NCBI GenBank assembly: GCA_038146865.1
Contig: JAYQSL010000006.1
Span: 124,001 to 188,000 of the forward strand
From: GCA-2709075 sp038146865
Lineage (GTDB): Bacteria; Pseudomonadota; Alphaproteobacteria; MPNO01; UBA2964
Length of the DNA: 64,000 nt
Direction: 5' to 3'
Shown: piece after piece, positions 44,863 to 54,590 of the stretch
Layout of the letters: each line of letters opens with the position of its first letter
Numbering within the stretch: position 1 is the stretch's first letter
The notes under the pieces: generated by a model
Databases searched by the model: none
Seen by the model: the letters and a program-made list of their open reading frames with translations, nothing else
Told to the model about the DNA's origin: nothing
Position numbers and translations under genes: made by a program

Positions 44863-45453
44863 ATGATACCCAAAGATTTTTCTCGAGGACTCTATGGCGC
44901 GTGGTTGTTAGCCCGTCTCAATCGAAATGCAATCAACCTTTTTGAAAATACGATAGAATCTTTCTGGTATTCCTTTAATGCCGCAGTCTTATGCTTACCA
45001 ATTTTTATTGGCTTGATCATCATTCGATCGGCCGAGATAACCATTGGTGCTGGGAGTATCGCATCAACCGCAATATATATAATAAGCTACGTGATTAGCT
45101 GGATCGCGTTTCCCTATGCAATGTATCACGTTACGAGGCTTCTGGGCACCGAAGCTAGGTATTTTCGTTATATCGCGGCATATAATTGGGCCACTTGCCT
45201 TCAGTTAGCAGCGCTTTTTATCGTTTCTATCATCAGCAGTAGCGGTTTTCTGCCTCAAGGGGTCAGCGTTATAATCACAATGGCGGTGATTTTTTCTATC
45301 TTTGGATATAAAGGTTTTCTAGCTCATGTCGGTCTAGAAATACGACATGGAGTAGCATTTTCAATTGTTTTACTCGACTTTATTTTAGCCTTGATCTTTG
45401 AAAGCTGGACACTTCGTCTGCTTCAAGCAGCCCCGATAACGTCGGGTGGGTAA
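44863..45453 (+). CDS. Predicted membrane protein, possibly Yip1-like
   Basis: The 196-residue protein has about five hydrophobic segments with a short polar N terminus. The layout, with a helix pair followed by a three-helix C half and AYNWATCLQL, suggests the Yip1/RDD-like group, but no defining motif is certain. It begins seven bases after dapE. Its last 31 bases overlap the 3' end of truA on the other strand. The function is unknown. Confidence 0.7.
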   Translation: MIPKDFSRGLYGAWLLARLNRNAINLFENTIESFWYSFNAAVLCLPIFIGLIIIRSAEITIGAGSIASTAIYIISYVISWIAFPYAMYHVTRLLGTEARYFRYIAAYNWATCLQLAALFIVSIISSSGFLPQGVSVIITMAVIFSIFGYKGFLAHVGLEIRHGVAFSIVLLDFILALIFESWTLRLLQAAPITSGG

Positions 45454-46184
45454 GTAACGTTAGTGAGAAATAGGCCACCCGCGGGCGCTGTTTCTCCCCC
45501 CTTAGTTCGGTCGCGAGCAGCGAGGGCCCTCTTTAAATCGGATGATTGCCACTTTCCTTCACCTACAAGTCGGAGTGACCCAACAAAATTACGAATTTGG
45601 TGATGCAAAAAGGAAGGAGCGCTTGCTTTGAAAATTATCTGATCTTTATCCCTGACAACTGATAGAGAGTTTATAGTTTTAACCGGAGTTCTTGCCTGAC
45701 ACATGGTCGCCCTGAATGTGGTAAAGTCATGTTCGCCCACTAAAATCTGGGCCGCTGCATGCATGGCTTCCGCATCTAAAGGCCTTTGGACATGCCAAAC
45801 ACTCCCATATTCTAGTGTTGGCGGGGGTCTCCTATTAAGGATCCTATAGAGATACGACCTTTCAATCGCCGAAAATCTCGCATGAAATTTATCGCTCACT
45901 TTTCGCGCGACCAGAACGGATATCAGCTGAGGCCTCAAATGGGCATTAATTGCATCTCGAACAGTATCAGCAGAAAAATCCTTCTGTAGATCGAAGTGAG
46001 CCGCCTGACCCAGAGCGTGGACTCCGGCATCTGTCCTGCCGGCCCCTTGCACTCTAATGCTCTCACTTGAAAAGTTTTCAATCGCTTCCTCAAGTGACTG
46101 CTGGATTGAAGGACCGTTATCCTGTCTTTGCCAACCGACATAATTGCGACCGTCATATTCGATTTGCAAATACCACCTGTTCAT
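45423..46184 (-). CDS. truA: tRNA pseudouridine(38-40) synthase TruA
   Basis: The 253-residue enzyme makes pseudouridines 38-40 in the anticodon arm. The catalytic Asp52 lies in GAGRTDAGVHALGQ, and the FMTRMVR-like FLHHQIRNFVGSL segment is present. Third gene of def-fmt-truA; its start overlaps the fmt stop by one base. The 3' end overlaps the membrane protein gene tail to tail by 31 bases. Confidence 0.97.
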   Translation of the reverse strand: MNRWYLQIEYDGRNYVGWQRQDNGPSIQQSLEEAIENFSSESIRVQGAGRTDAGVHALGQAAHFDLQKDFSADTVRDAINAHLRPQLISVLVARKVSDKFHARFSAIERSYLYRILNRRPPPTLEYGSVWHVQRPLDAEAMHAAAQILVGEHDFTTFRATMCQARTPVKTINSLSVVRDKDQIIFKASAPSFLHHQIRNFVGSLRLVGEGKWQSSDLKRALAARDRTKGGETAPAGGLFLTNVTYPPDVIGAA

Positions 46185-47104
46185 TAAATAGACCTGACCG
46201 AGGCTCCTACAGGAAGCGCGAAACCGCGCAAAAAATCGTGGGCGGGAAGAGCTTTTCGCCCCGACCGCTGAATTATTTCCAATTCTAGAGCTTCACAACC
46301 ACAGGCTATTGTTGGGATATTATCCAAAATGACCCCCGGATCGCCCGTGGCGTCTGAGACGGAAGCCTGAAGAACCCTCACTCTTTCACCACAAAACTCA
46401 AACCAAGTTCCCGGCCAAGGATTGAGGGCCCTTATATTGCGCTCTATTTGAGAGGCCGGAAGGGACCAGTCTATTAAACCCTCAGCCCGAGACAATTTTT
46501 GCGCGTAAGTAGCGGCCGTATGTGCCTGCTCGATTCCAGAGGCCTGACCCTTGGAGATCAAAGAAGTCGCCTGAACGACTAGTTTAGAACCTAAAATGGC
46601 AAGCTCATCATGTAATTGCTGGGCAGTAGTCTTGGGCCCGATCGGGCAACACTCCTGTAATAGTATCGGGCCAGTATCCAGGCCTTCGTCCATCTGCATG
46701 ATGCTCACACCGGTTTGAGAATCATCGGCCATTATCGCTCTCTGAATTGGAGCAGCACCGCGCCACCTTGGAAGGAGTGAGACATGGATATTGATGCAGC
46801 CATATTTAGGGCCAGTTAGCACTTCAGTGGGGAGAATTAGCCCAAAAGCCATAACTACGGCTAAGTCTGCGCCGAGAGCGTTAAACTGATCTTTGGCATA
46901 GTTATCTTTAAAGTTCTCAGGGTGCCGAACCATTAGTCCGCGGGCTTCCGCAGTTTTGTGGACTGCCGACTTGAGTAAATCGTGGCCACGGCCAGCTGGT
47001 CTTGGCGGTTGCGTATATACACACAATAACTCGTGTCCTGCATCGACCAAACTATTAAGTGCAGGCACTGCTATATCTGGTGTGCCCATAAAGATTAGCC
47101 TCAT
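46184..47104 (-). CDS. fmt: Methionyl-tRNA formyltransferase
   Basis: The 306-residue enzyme formylates initiator tRNA. Conserved parts are the N-terminal FMGTPDIAVPAL, the catalytic region with NIHVSLLPRWRGAAPIQRAI, and the C-terminal DWSLPASQIERNIRALNPWPG. It sits 16 bases downstream of def and overlaps truA by one base. Confidence 0.97.
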   Translation of the reverse strand: MRLIFMGTPDIAVPALNSLVDAGHELLCVYTQPPRPAGRGHDLLKSAVHKTAEARGLMVRHPENFKDNYAKDQFNALGADLAVVMAFGLILPTEVLTGPKYGCINIHVSLLPRWRGAAPIQRAIMADDSQTGVSIMQMDEGLDTGPILLQECCPIGPKTTAQQLHDELAILGSKLVVQATSLISKGQASGIEQAHTAATYAQKLSRAEGLIDWSLPASQIERNIRALNPWPGTWFEFCGERVRVLQASVSDATGDPGVILDNIPTIACGCEALELEIIQRSGRKALPAHDFLRGFALPVGASVRSI

Positions 47105-47120
47105 GGCGTTAGCCCCAAAC

Positions 47121-47630
47121 TTAACCTAGTTTCTTCAGCTTTTTCATTTTTCGCATAATTATATTGCGTTTAATTGAAGATAATCGATCTGTTAATAGCA
47201 CCCCATCAAGATGATCTATTTCATGTTGAATGCAGATTGCCGCCAAACCCTCAGCCTGAAGCTCTTTGACCTCACTATTCTCATTTATATAACGGATATG
47301 GACCGTTTCAGGCCTCTCCACCTCTGCATATTGTTGAGGGAAAGATAAACACCCCTCCTCTCGCAACACAAGAACGTCGGATGCACTCATCACTTCAGGA
47401 TTTACAAGTTTCAATGGCTCCGGTTTTTCATCATGTCTCGCCACATCCATGACGATTATCCTTTTATTAACACCTATTTGTGGAGCGGCTAATCCAACTC
47501 CAGGGGCCGCATACATTGTTTCCAACATATCATCCATTAAAGCCCGTGTTTGATCATCTACCTCCGATAAAGGGGTACAAGGGACTTTTAATCGTGGATC
47601 AGGAGCCTTAATGATATTTAGAATTGCCAT
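47121..47630 (-). CDS. def: Peptide deformylase
   Basis: The 169-residue metalloenzyme removes formyl groups from new proteins. All three motifs are present: GVGLAAPQIG, EEGCLSFP and QHEIDHLDG. It is the first gene of def-fmt-truA and is divergent from rmuC, with 147 bases between them. Confidence 0.97.
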   Translation of the reverse strand: MAILNIIKAPDPRLKVPCTPLSEVDDQTRALMDDMLETMYAAPGVGLAAPQIGVNKRIIVMDVARHDEKPEPLKLVNPEVMSASDVLVLREEGCLSFPQQYAEVERPETVHIRYINENSEVKELQAEGLAAICIQHEIDHLDGVLLTDRLSSIKRNIIMRKMKKLKKLG

Positions 47631-47777
47631 TGGTTTGAATTATCTATTTCTGGGAGACAAATTCTTTTCCTATTCCGACTGGGCATAAGCGTCAAGAAGT
47701 CGCCAAAGAAATCCCCTCGATTCGGTCCATCATGATACCTTAGAATAGTTGTTTTAACCCCTCTGAGAGCCCTATCA

Positions 47778-48863
47778 ATGGATCCAATGATCCTTTCCGC
47801 TGTTATTCTCGCCATTATCGTTGGTGCCATTATAATTTATGCGATGGATCGCCATCGCCAAAAAAATTCTGAGAAGTCTTCAGAGTTAGCCGGAAGAATC
47901 ATCCAAATTGCTGAATCCCAGGCCATGGCTCAAGCACAATTGAATGAAAGACTTCAGGCCCAAGAACGTGCTCTAACAAAAGTTGTAGAGGAACGCTTAT
48001 CTGATCTAGCTAAACGGGTAGGAGAAAATCTTAGTCAAAATACGACTCAAACCAATGAAACCATGACTAAGCTACAAGAGCGCTTGGCAGTAATTGATGC
48101 GGCACAAAAGAATATTACTGAGTTGTCGAGTCAAGTTGTCGGGTTACAGGACATATTGTCGAACAAGCAAGCAAGGGGAGCATTTGGTGAGGTGCAACTC
48201 CAAGATTTAGTTAAAAACGTCCTTCCCCCAAGCTCATATAAATTTCAGCACACTTTATCAAACGGACGAAGAGCGGATTGTGTCATCCACCTTCCAAATC
48301 CGCCTGGTTCAATTGTAATTGATGCAAAATTTCCTCTCGAAGGATACCGCGCCCTAACAAAGGCTGTAGACGATACCTCCCGAAAATCAGCGGTGCGGAA
48401 ATTCACAGCAGATATTGCTACGCATGTCGCCCATATTGCGGAGAGATACATTCTTCCTGGGGATACAGCAGAGTCAGCCCTTATGTTTCTGCCCTCTGAA
48501 GCAGTCTATGCGGAGCTCCATGCTAATTTTGGGTCAACAGTTGAAGCTGCCTGGAAAAAGCGCGTTTGGATTGTTTCTCCAACCACCTTAATGGCGACCT
48601 TAAACACAGTTCGAGCGGTACTCCGGGATGCGCAAATGCGAGAACAGGCAGGTTTACTGCAGCAAGAAGTGGGCAAACTTTTGTTAGATGTAGGACGACT
48701 TGAGGCCAGAGCAGATAATTTACAAAAACACTTACAACTTTCAGAAAGTGATGTTAGGCAAATATTGATTTCAACTGGGAAGTTAACTAGTCGAGGACAA
48801 CGTATCCAAGAATTAGAGTTGGAAGAATCCGAGACTGATCCAGTGATCACTTCACAGAGCTAG
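47778..48863 (+). CDS. rmuC: DNA recombination protein RmuC
   Basis: The 361-residue protein has an N-terminal membrane helix (about residues 4-23), a long coiled-coil part, and the RmuC nuclease-like core with GAFGEVQL, VIDAKFPLEGYRAL and MFLPSEAVYAEL. RmuC limits inversions at short repeats. It is shorter than the about 475-residue E. coli form, as is common in alphaproteobacteria. It converges with recR, ten bases away. Confidence 0.94.
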   Translation: MDPMILSAVILAIIVGAIIIYAMDRHRQKNSEKSSELAGRIIQIAESQAMAQAQLNERLQAQERALTKVVEERLSDLAKRVGENLSQNTTQTNETMTKLQERLAVIDAAQKNITELSSQVVGLQDILSNKQARGAFGEVQLQDLVKNVLPPSSYKFQHTLSNGRRADCVIHLPNPPGSIVIDAKFPLEGYRALTKAVDDTSRKSAVRKFTADIATHVAHIAERYILPGDTAESALMFLPSEAVYAELHANFGSTVEAAWKKRVWIVSPTTLMATLNTVRAVLRDAQMREQAGLLQQEVGKLLLDVGRLEARADNLQKHLQLSESDVRQILISTGKLTSRGQRIQELELEESETDPVITSQS

Positions 48864-48873
48864 AATCTCCGAC

Positions 48874-49467
48874 TCAAAGTGGGAGGCGGGCACGCAGCGC
48901 GGCCGAGATGGTCCCATCGTCGAGGTAGTCCAGCTCCCCTCCAACTGGCACGCCATGCGCTAGACGGGAAACGGTTACATCACATCCCGACAAACGCTCG
49001 CTTACATAATGGGCCGTAGTTTGCCCATCGACTGTGGCAGAGGTCGCCAGGATAATTTCTTTGACCACGTCGTTTGCTGCTCGATCAATTAAACTAGAAA
49101 TATTGAGGTCTTCTGGCCCACGTCCATCAATAGCTGAGAGCGTCCCGCCGAGCACGTGGTATCGCCCAGAAAAAACCGCTGTCCTCTCCATAGCCCACAA
49201 ATCAGAAACATCCTCAACAACGCATATCACTGAGGGATCGCGACGAACATCCTCGCAAATTCCGCATGGATTGCGAGAATCTATATTGCCACAAGTTGAA
49301 CAGGGATGTATCGATTCCGCTACCCTACGCAGAGAATCTGCCATTGGAAGCATCAGGCTCTCGCGACGTTTAAGAAGAAATAATACGACCCGGCGAGCGG
49401 AGCGCGGACCTAAACCCGGGAGACGAGAAAAAATCTGTACCAATTGATCAATTTGGTTTCGTTGCAT
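48874..49467 (-). CDS. recR: Recombination protein RecR
   Basis: The 197-residue protein acts with RecO and RecF in loading RecA. It has the helix-hairpin-helix LPGLGPRSARR, the zinc site CSTCGNIDSRNPCGIC, and a Toprim domain with VVEDVSDLWAMERT. It is the third gene of dnaX-ybaB-recR, a widely conserved order. Confidence 0.97.
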   Translation of the reverse strand: MQRNQIDQLVQIFSRLPGLGPRSARRVVLFLLKRRESLMLPMADSLRRVAESIHPCSTCGNIDSRNPCGICEDVRRDPSVICVVEDVSDLWAMERTAVFSGRYHVLGGTLSAIDGRGPEDLNISSLIDRAANDVVKEIILATSATVDGQTTAHYVSERLSGCDVTVSRLAHGVPVGGELDYLDDGTISAALRARLPL

Positions 49468-49477
49468 TTAAAGTCTT

Positions 49478-49801
49478 TTAAAAAGGAAGTGTCATGCCTG
49501 GCGGAAGACTCAAACCACCCGTCACTTTACTCATTTGTTCTTTCATAGCCTCTTCAACTTTTTTTCTTGCGTCCGCATGAGCTGCGACTATCAAGTCTTC
49601 TACTACCTCCGCATCTTCTGAATTGAACAGGGAGGGATCAACAGATAGTTTTTTTAATTCATTTTTTCCAGAGAGAGTAACGGTTACAAGCCCCCCTCCT
49701 GCACTACCTTCGACTTCCATCTCAGTCAATTGATTCTGCATTTCTTGAATTTTGCTCTGCATTTCTTGAGCCTGCTTCATCATTTGGCCGAGGTTTTTCA
49801 T
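49478..49801 (-). CDS. YbaB/EbfC-family nucleoid-associated protein
   Basis: The 107-residue protein has the family start MKNLGQMMKQAQEMQSKIQE, the VEGSAGGGLVTVTLSGKNEL core and a Lys-containing C-terminal helix. YbaB proteins bind DNA as dimers. It is between dnaX and recR, three bases after the dnaX stop and ten before recR. Confidence 0.96.
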   Translation of the reverse strand: MKNLGQMMKQAQEMQSKIQEMQNQLTEMEVEGSAGGGLVTVTLSGKNELKKLSVDPSLFNSEDAEVVEDLIVAAHADARKKVEEAMKEQMSKVTGGLSLPPGMTLPF

Positions 49802-49803
49802 GG

Positions 49804-51573
49804 TTAAATCTCTTTTTCTTCTTCATCGGGATTAAGTAAAACGTTTTCGAAATCTTCTTCATGAGGAGTTCGTTCTGTAACAGCCTCTACGCGTGCCCCT
49901 GGAAAGGCCTCCAGGGCAGCTTGAACCAGCGGATGCGCTATAGCTTCATTACGTCTCTCTCTAGCCGCAGTCTCACGCACGGATCTGATCGTCGGCTGCC
50001 CTGGTTTTTCCGATAAGCTGACTAACCACTGGTCCCCGGTCCATTCCTTCAAGAGCCTTGCCACCTTATTGGCCAGGTCTTGTGGAGCCTCAGATCCAGC
50101 CCTAAAAGAGATATGGCCGTGCTCGAAACTCACCAAATTAACCTGCCCGCGTAGCGCAGCGGCAATCAACCCTTCCCTTTTAGTTTCGAAGAGTGCAACG
50201 ACTGCCTCAAAACTATCTAGATTATAATCTTCAGAGGTTATCTTTTCTATTTCAGGACGCGCTAATGCTTGTATCCCTCCTGATGCCACCAACTGGGGAG
50301 CTACAGGCGTAACGCGAGAAGACTGGCCGGTTGGCGCCGACTGATGGGCCAAGCGCTGAGAATCAGATGAATGCCCCGAACCCCCAGATGCCCCTTGGGT
50401 CTGCAGCATCCTTATCAAATCGGCTGGTGGAGGAAGTTCAGACATTAGTGTAAGCCTGATCAAAACCATTTCAGCTGCCTGAATTGCTGAAGGCGCTGTG
50501 CGAACCTCTTCATTACCTTTTAGGAGGACTTGCCATATTCGGCCTAAAGTTCCGATATTTAATCTTTCAGCAAGGTTCACCCCACGGGTTCGATCTATTT
50601 CCGAATTTCCAGGGGAATCGGCTGCTCCAGGATCAAGATTTAATCGAGTTAACCAATGAACAATTTGTAGCAAATCTCCGATAACTGCCAAAGGATCTGC
50701 TCCCGAGTTATAGAGGGAGGCAAGTTCATCAATGGCCTCCCGAGGCTTTCCAGCAAGCAAATGTTCAAATAGATCATATATCCGACCGTGATCCGCCAAG
50801 CCGAGCATATCCCGCACACTTGAGTCGGTTATGTGGCCATCTTCTTGAATACCCGCGTGAGCCACTGCTTGGTCCAACAACGAAAGTCCATCTCGTACCG
50901 ACCCATCCGCGGCCCTGGCAATCATGGCAAGAGATTCCTCAGAGGCCGTGACGCCCTCCTTCCGGGCGATTGACCGAAAATGATCTATGAGAACCCCTGT
51001 TTCGACCCGCCGCAAATCAAAGCGCTGACATCTAGACAAAACTGTAACAGGCACTTTACGGGTTTCAGTTGTAGCAAAAATAAATTTAACGTGTTCAGGT
51101 GGTTCCTCTAGGGTCTTTAGAAGGGCATTAAAAGCGCTGGTCGACAACATATGCACTTCATCAATGATATAAATCTTGTATCTGGCTTCCAAGGGCCGAT
51201 AACGGACCCCATCAATCAGCTCACGTATATCGTTGACCCCGGTCCTGCTGGCTGCATCCATTTCAATGACATCGACGTGCCGATCTTCAGTGATAGCAAC
51301 GCAATGGGAACAGACCCCACAGGGTTCTGCCGTAGCCTGCCCTGTTCCATCAATCGATACACAATTTAATGCCCGAGCGATAATTCTGGCAGTGCTGGTT
51401 TTTCCAATACCCCTTACTCCGATGAGAATGAATGCATGAGGTAGTCGATCAATTTCGATAGCGTTCGTTAAAGTACGCACCATTACATCTTGGCCAACCA
51501 GTTCTGAGAAAGTGCTTGGCCTGTATTTTCGTGCCAATACCTGATAGATGCTTTTCTCTACAGTTTCATTCAT
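49804..51573 (-). CDS. dnaX: DNA polymerase III subunit gamma/tau
   Basis: The 589-residue clamp-loader ATPase has the RKYRPSTFSELVGQ start, Walker A GVRGIGKTS, the zinc cysteines CGVCSHC, and Walker B DEVHMLS. The C-terminal third carries the tau-like extension. ATG 51573 is preferred; a TTG at 51600 is in frame, and neither has a good ribosome binding site. No frameshift signal for gamma was found. The gene lies directly downstream of the 4.5S RNA. Confidence 0.95.
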   Translation of the reverse strand: MNETVEKSIYQVLARKYRPSTFSELVGQDVMVRTLTNAIEIDRLPHAFILIGVRGIGKTSTARIIARALNCVSIDGTGQATAEPCGVCSHCVAITEDRHVDVIEMDAASRTGVNDIRELIDGVRYRPLEARYKIYIIDEVHMLSTSAFNALLKTLEEPPEHVKFIFATTETRKVPVTVLSRCQRFDLRRVETGVLIDHFRSIARKEGVTASEESLAMIARAADGSVRDGLSLLDQAVAHAGIQEDGHITDSSVRDMLGLADHGRIYDLFEHLLAGKPREAIDELASLYNSGADPLAVIGDLLQIVHWLTRLNLDPGAADSPGNSEIDRTRGVNLAERLNIGTLGRIWQVLLKGNEEVRTAPSAIQAAEMVLIRLTLMSELPPPADLIRMLQTQGASGGSGHSSDSQRLAHQSAPTGQSSRVTPVAPQLVASGGIQALARPEIEKITSEDYNLDSFEAVVALFETKREGLIAAALRGQVNLVSFEHGHISFRAGSEAPQDLANKVARLLKEWTGDQWLVSLSEKPGQPTIRSVRETAARERRNEAIAHPLVQAALEAFPGARVEAVTERTPHEEDFENVLLNPDEEEKEI

Positions 51574-51621
51574 GTCGAGCTGATCCGTGAAAACATCCAA
51601 TGGTTGCGAGAGATAAAACGG

Positions 51622-51720
51622 TGAGAGGCTGGTGAGACAACCCAGGAAAAATCTCGTTACGGCTGCTTCCTTCCGGACCTGACCGGGTTGGCGAGGATCC
51701 CGTCTGCCGCCAACCTCTCA
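51622..51720 (-). ncRNA. ffs: Signal recognition particle RNA (4.5S, bacterial small form)
   Basis: The minus strand contains the highly conserved apical loop region GTCAGGTCCGGAAGGAAGCA. The two ends pair: TGAGAGGTTGG at the 5' side with CCAGCCTCTCA at the 3' side. The size is about 99 bases. A promoter (51726-51755) lies just upstream, and a short T run follows the 3' end, then dnaX. Confidence 0.97.
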
Positions 51721-51725
51721 AACTA

Positions 51726-51755
51726 ACTATACCAGGATAAAGCCAAGAGTCCCAA
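51726..51755 (-). promoter_or_regulatory. Predicted promoter of the SRP RNA gene
   Basis: On the minus strand TTGGGA (51755-51750) and TATAGT (51731-51726) are separated by 18 bases. The predicted start of transcription, about six bases below the -10 box, falls at the 5' end of the SRP RNA near 51720. Readthrough of the short T run would also express dnaX. Confidence 0.6.
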
Positions 51756-51816
51756 TAGCCTGGTAAGATTAATACATCAAGTTGCGCAAGAGCAGTCACT
51801 GTGCGACCTTTAAAGC

Positions 51817-52737
51817 ATGCTGACACCTAATTTTTTTGCTGAAAATGGTCTAGAACGGCTTTCTGAAAAACGGTGCAATGAGAGCTGGACAAATGATCTA
51901 TTAAAGAAAAAGAATTCTGCTTTCCTGCCATTTTGGCGAACCAAAAGTCTTGTTCAAGACTTTACCTCAACCAAGAGCGAAATCAGCTTACTTAGCCATG
52001 AGGAAATCTCACAATTTAATCGAAAAGATAACGAATTTATATTTTTGGGCAGTCGGAATGATACGCCTTACTTTCTGATTGATCTTTCTGATATTGAGGA
52101 CCCGAGCAAATATAACTCATTATCAGGAAATCGAAGCTTTAAGGATTTACGTGAAGTTGGACTCAGCCTTTCCAGAGAAGAAGGCGGCATATTGGCGTAC
52201 TCCCGAGCGTTAGCCCAATGGCACAAAACCCATAAATTTTGTGGTCGATGCGGTGGGAAAACCGAGTCCCAATCTGCCGGCCATGTGCGTCGCTGTTCAA
52301 ATCCAGACTGTGGATCAGAACATTTTCCCCGAACCGATCCTGCTGTGATTATGCTGGTAAGCTATGGAGACAAGGTTTGTCTGGCAAGAAAGAGCGACTG
52401 GCCCAAAGATCGATTCTCCGTATTAGCTGGTTTTGTTGAGCCTGGAGAAACCCCAGAAGGGGCGGTCATTCGAGAAGTTAAAGAGGAAGTAGGCCTCGCT
52501 GTGACCAATGTCAGGTACCACTCTGCGCAGCCATGGCCCTTTCCTGCAAATCTTATGCTCGGCTACTTTGCCGAGGCTGAATCGGATGAAATTTCGATAG
52601 ATGATTTGGAAATCGAGGAAGCAAAATGGGTCACTCGAGAGGACTTAGAACCCGAAGCTTTGGCATACTTCGAAAACCCTCACTCAGTCTCAATTGCCCG
52701 GCGTCTTATAGCGGATTGGGTAACCAAAAAGTTTTAG
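51817..52737 (+). CDS. nudC: NAD(H) pyrophosphatase NudC-like Nudix hydrolase
   Basis: The 306-residue protein has an N-terminal domain, a zinc ribbon (CGRCGGKTE and CSNPDCGSEHFPRTDPAVI), and the Nudix box GFVEPGETPEGAVIREVKEEVG. The SQPWPFP-type sequence AQPWPFPANLM, typical of NudC, is also present. It cleaves NADH and can remove NAD caps from RNA. It converges with pheA 26 bases away and is divergent from the SRP RNA. Confidence 0.95.
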   Translation: MLTPNFFAENGLERLSEKRCNESWTNDLLKKKNSAFLPFWRTKSLVQDFTSTKSEISLLSHEEISQFNRKDNEFIFLGSRNDTPYFLIDLSDIEDPSKYNSLSGNRSFKDLREVGLSLSREEGGILAYSRALAQWHKTHKFCGRCGGKTESQSAGHVRRCSNPDCGSEHFPRTDPAVIMLVSYGDKVCLARKSDWPKDRFSVLAGFVEPGETPEGAVIREVKEEVGLAVTNVRYHSAQPWPFPANLMLGYFAEAESDEISIDDLEIEEAKWVTREDLEPEALAYFENPHSVSIARRLIADWVTKKF

Positions 52738-52763
52738 AAAACTCATTAAGTTAAAGAAATATC

Positions 52764-53621
52764 TTACTTAGTCTTTTGACGGGCTTCATGCGCCGGATAC
52801 GTGCCCAAAATCCTAACCTCGTGGGAAAAAAATGCGAGCTCCTCCAGTGCCAGTTTCAACGCCGGGTCTTCCGGGTGACCATCTACGTCAGCATAGAATT
52901 GCGTCGCGCTGAAGCTCCCACCTATCATGTAGCTCTCTAATTTTGTCATATTTACCCCAGTTGTAGCAAAGCCACCCAGCGCTTTATACAAGGCGGCAGG
53001 GACATTACGAACGCGGAAGACAAAACTTGTGATAACGGGTTTTGAGTTCTTTTTTATTGAGAGCGGCTCTCTGGATAGAACTACGAACCGTGTTGTGTTG
53101 TGATCAGCATCCTCAATGTTTCTTTTTAGAGATTTAAGCCCATAAATTTCTCCAGCCAGACTGGAAGCAATTGCTGCCTCCTGCTTGTCATCTCGCTCAG
53201 CCAATTCTGCTGCAGCGCCTGCCGTATCGGCATGAACTATCGGCTCCAACCCTAGTTCGTGAATAACTTTTCCGCACTGTGCAAGTGCGTGAACGTGGCT
53301 GCGAACAATTTTTATTGTTTTAAGCGATGCACCCTTTGGAGCGAGGAGATGGTGATTAATGCGAAAAAAATATTCCGCTACGATATTTAAGCCTGACTCT
53401 GGCAGCAAGCGATGGATGTCAGCTACGCGTCCTGCGACTGAATTTTCGATCGGCGTCATAGCAAATTTAGCTTTTCCATCTGATACCGCAGCAAACATTT
53501 CCTCAAATGTTTGACACGGCACTGGTTGCAGTTCTGGGTAGGCTTTAGTGCATGCCATATGGGAATAGGCTCCCGCTAATCCCTGAAACGCAATTATATT
53601 TGTCGCTTTTTTCTGTGCCAT
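52764..53621 (-). CDS. pheA: Prephenate dehydratase
   Basis: The 285-residue enzyme makes phenylpyruvate for phenylalanine. It has the PDT domain with FQGLAGAYSHMA, MTPIENSVAGRV and DHNTTRFVVL, and a C-terminal ACT domain including KLESYMIGG (ESRP-type motif as ESYM), which allows phenylalanine feedback. There is no chorismate mutase domain. It is 27 bases downstream of kdsB on the same strand. Confidence 0.95.
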   Translation of the reverse strand: MAQKKATNIIAFQGLAGAYSHMACTKAYPELQPVPCQTFEEMFAAVSDGKAKFAMTPIENSVAGRVADIHRLLPESGLNIVAEYFFRINHHLLAPKGASLKTIKIVRSHVHALAQCGKVIHELGLEPIVHADTAGAAAELAERDDKQEAAIASSLAGEIYGLKSLKRNIEDADHNTTRFVVLSREPLSIKKNSKPVITSFVFRVRNVPAALYKALGGFATTGVNMTKLESYMIGGSFSATQFYADVDGHPEDPALKLALEELAFFSHEVRILGTYPAHEARQKTK

Positions 53622-53648
53622 TTCTAAATCTCGGCGATGATAAAGTCC

Positions 53649-54380
53649 TTAGGGTGCTATCCTATCTCTAGCCCTTTCCAAGTCTGCGGGAGTATCAACA
53701 CCGTCTGGGATGGTGTCAACGAGTGCAACATCTATGCGCATTCCAGCTTCTAGAGCCCTTAACTGCTCAAGGTTTTCGCGCTTCTCAAGAATACCTTGAG
53801 GCAAAGAAACAAAGCTCTCCAACGCAGCCCGTCTGAAGGCATAAAGGCCTATATGATGATAAAACTCTCCATGCCCCCAAGGGACTGCAGCGCGGCTAAA
53901 TAATAACGCTCTACCGATCTTCTCATCTTTGGGTATGGCTGCGACTGCTTTGACCGCATTTGGATCATTCCGTTCCCTTACATCAACTATCTCCGCGACT
54001 AGCGTCGCGATGTCGACATTTTTATTAGCCAAGGGCGTAACAACGGAACGAATTATACCTGGGGCGATTGTCGGGAGATCTCCTTGGACGTTAATAACTA
54101 CATCATGGTAATTGGCTTTATCTATGATAGACAAAGCCTGGAAAACGCGATCAGACCCGCTTGGCAAATCGGGGTCAGTCATCAAAGCTTTTCCACCTGC
54201 CTGACCCACTACCTCGACGATTTCTTGATCTCCCGCCGCAACATACACAGGACCGATGTCGGCCCTCTCAGCCTGGCGAAGAACATGAATAATCATCGGT
54301 TCCCCACAAATATCAATGAGAGGCTTTCCAGGTAAGCGGGTCGAGGCCATTCTAGCCGGGATGATAATGATTGGGTTCAT
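53649..54380 (-). CDS. kdsB: 3-deoxy-manno-octulosonate cytidylyltransferase
   Basis: The 243-residue enzyme activates Kdo with CTP for lipid A assembly. It begins MNPIIIIPARMASTRLPGKPL, with later NVQGDLPTI and HHIGLYAFRR. ATG 54380 is preferred over the upstream extension to 54416 because the KdsB fold starts directly at this Met. It implies an LPS outer membrane. It is divergent from the cytochrome c gene. Confidence 0.96.
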   Translation of the reverse strand: MNPIIIIPARMASTRLPGKPLIDICGEPMIIHVLRQAERADIGPVYVAAGDQEIVEVVGQAGGKALMTDPDLPSGSDRVFQALSIIDKANYHDVVINVQGDLPTIAPGIIRSVVTPLANKNVDIATLVAEIVDVRERNDPNAVKAVAAIPKDEKIGRALLFSRAAVPWGHGEFYHHIGLYAFRRAALESFVSLPQGILEKRENLEQLRALEAGMRIDVALVDTIPDGVDTPADLERARDRIAP

Positions 54381-54590
54381 ATTTACTGCCGACACTCTAT
54401 CAATTCGCCTAAACAAGCTTTTTAGTCGAAAATAAAGCCTATGGAAATTGAATAAAGAGAATTACTGCGGCAACTTGACGCGGAACACTATACTCACTGA
54501 ACGCGCAATGATTAGACAGACAATGACGAAATGATTAAGATCCGCGGCAGTTGGTAAAAACTCGAGATCCGTTGTTAAACAGGTGTGCTC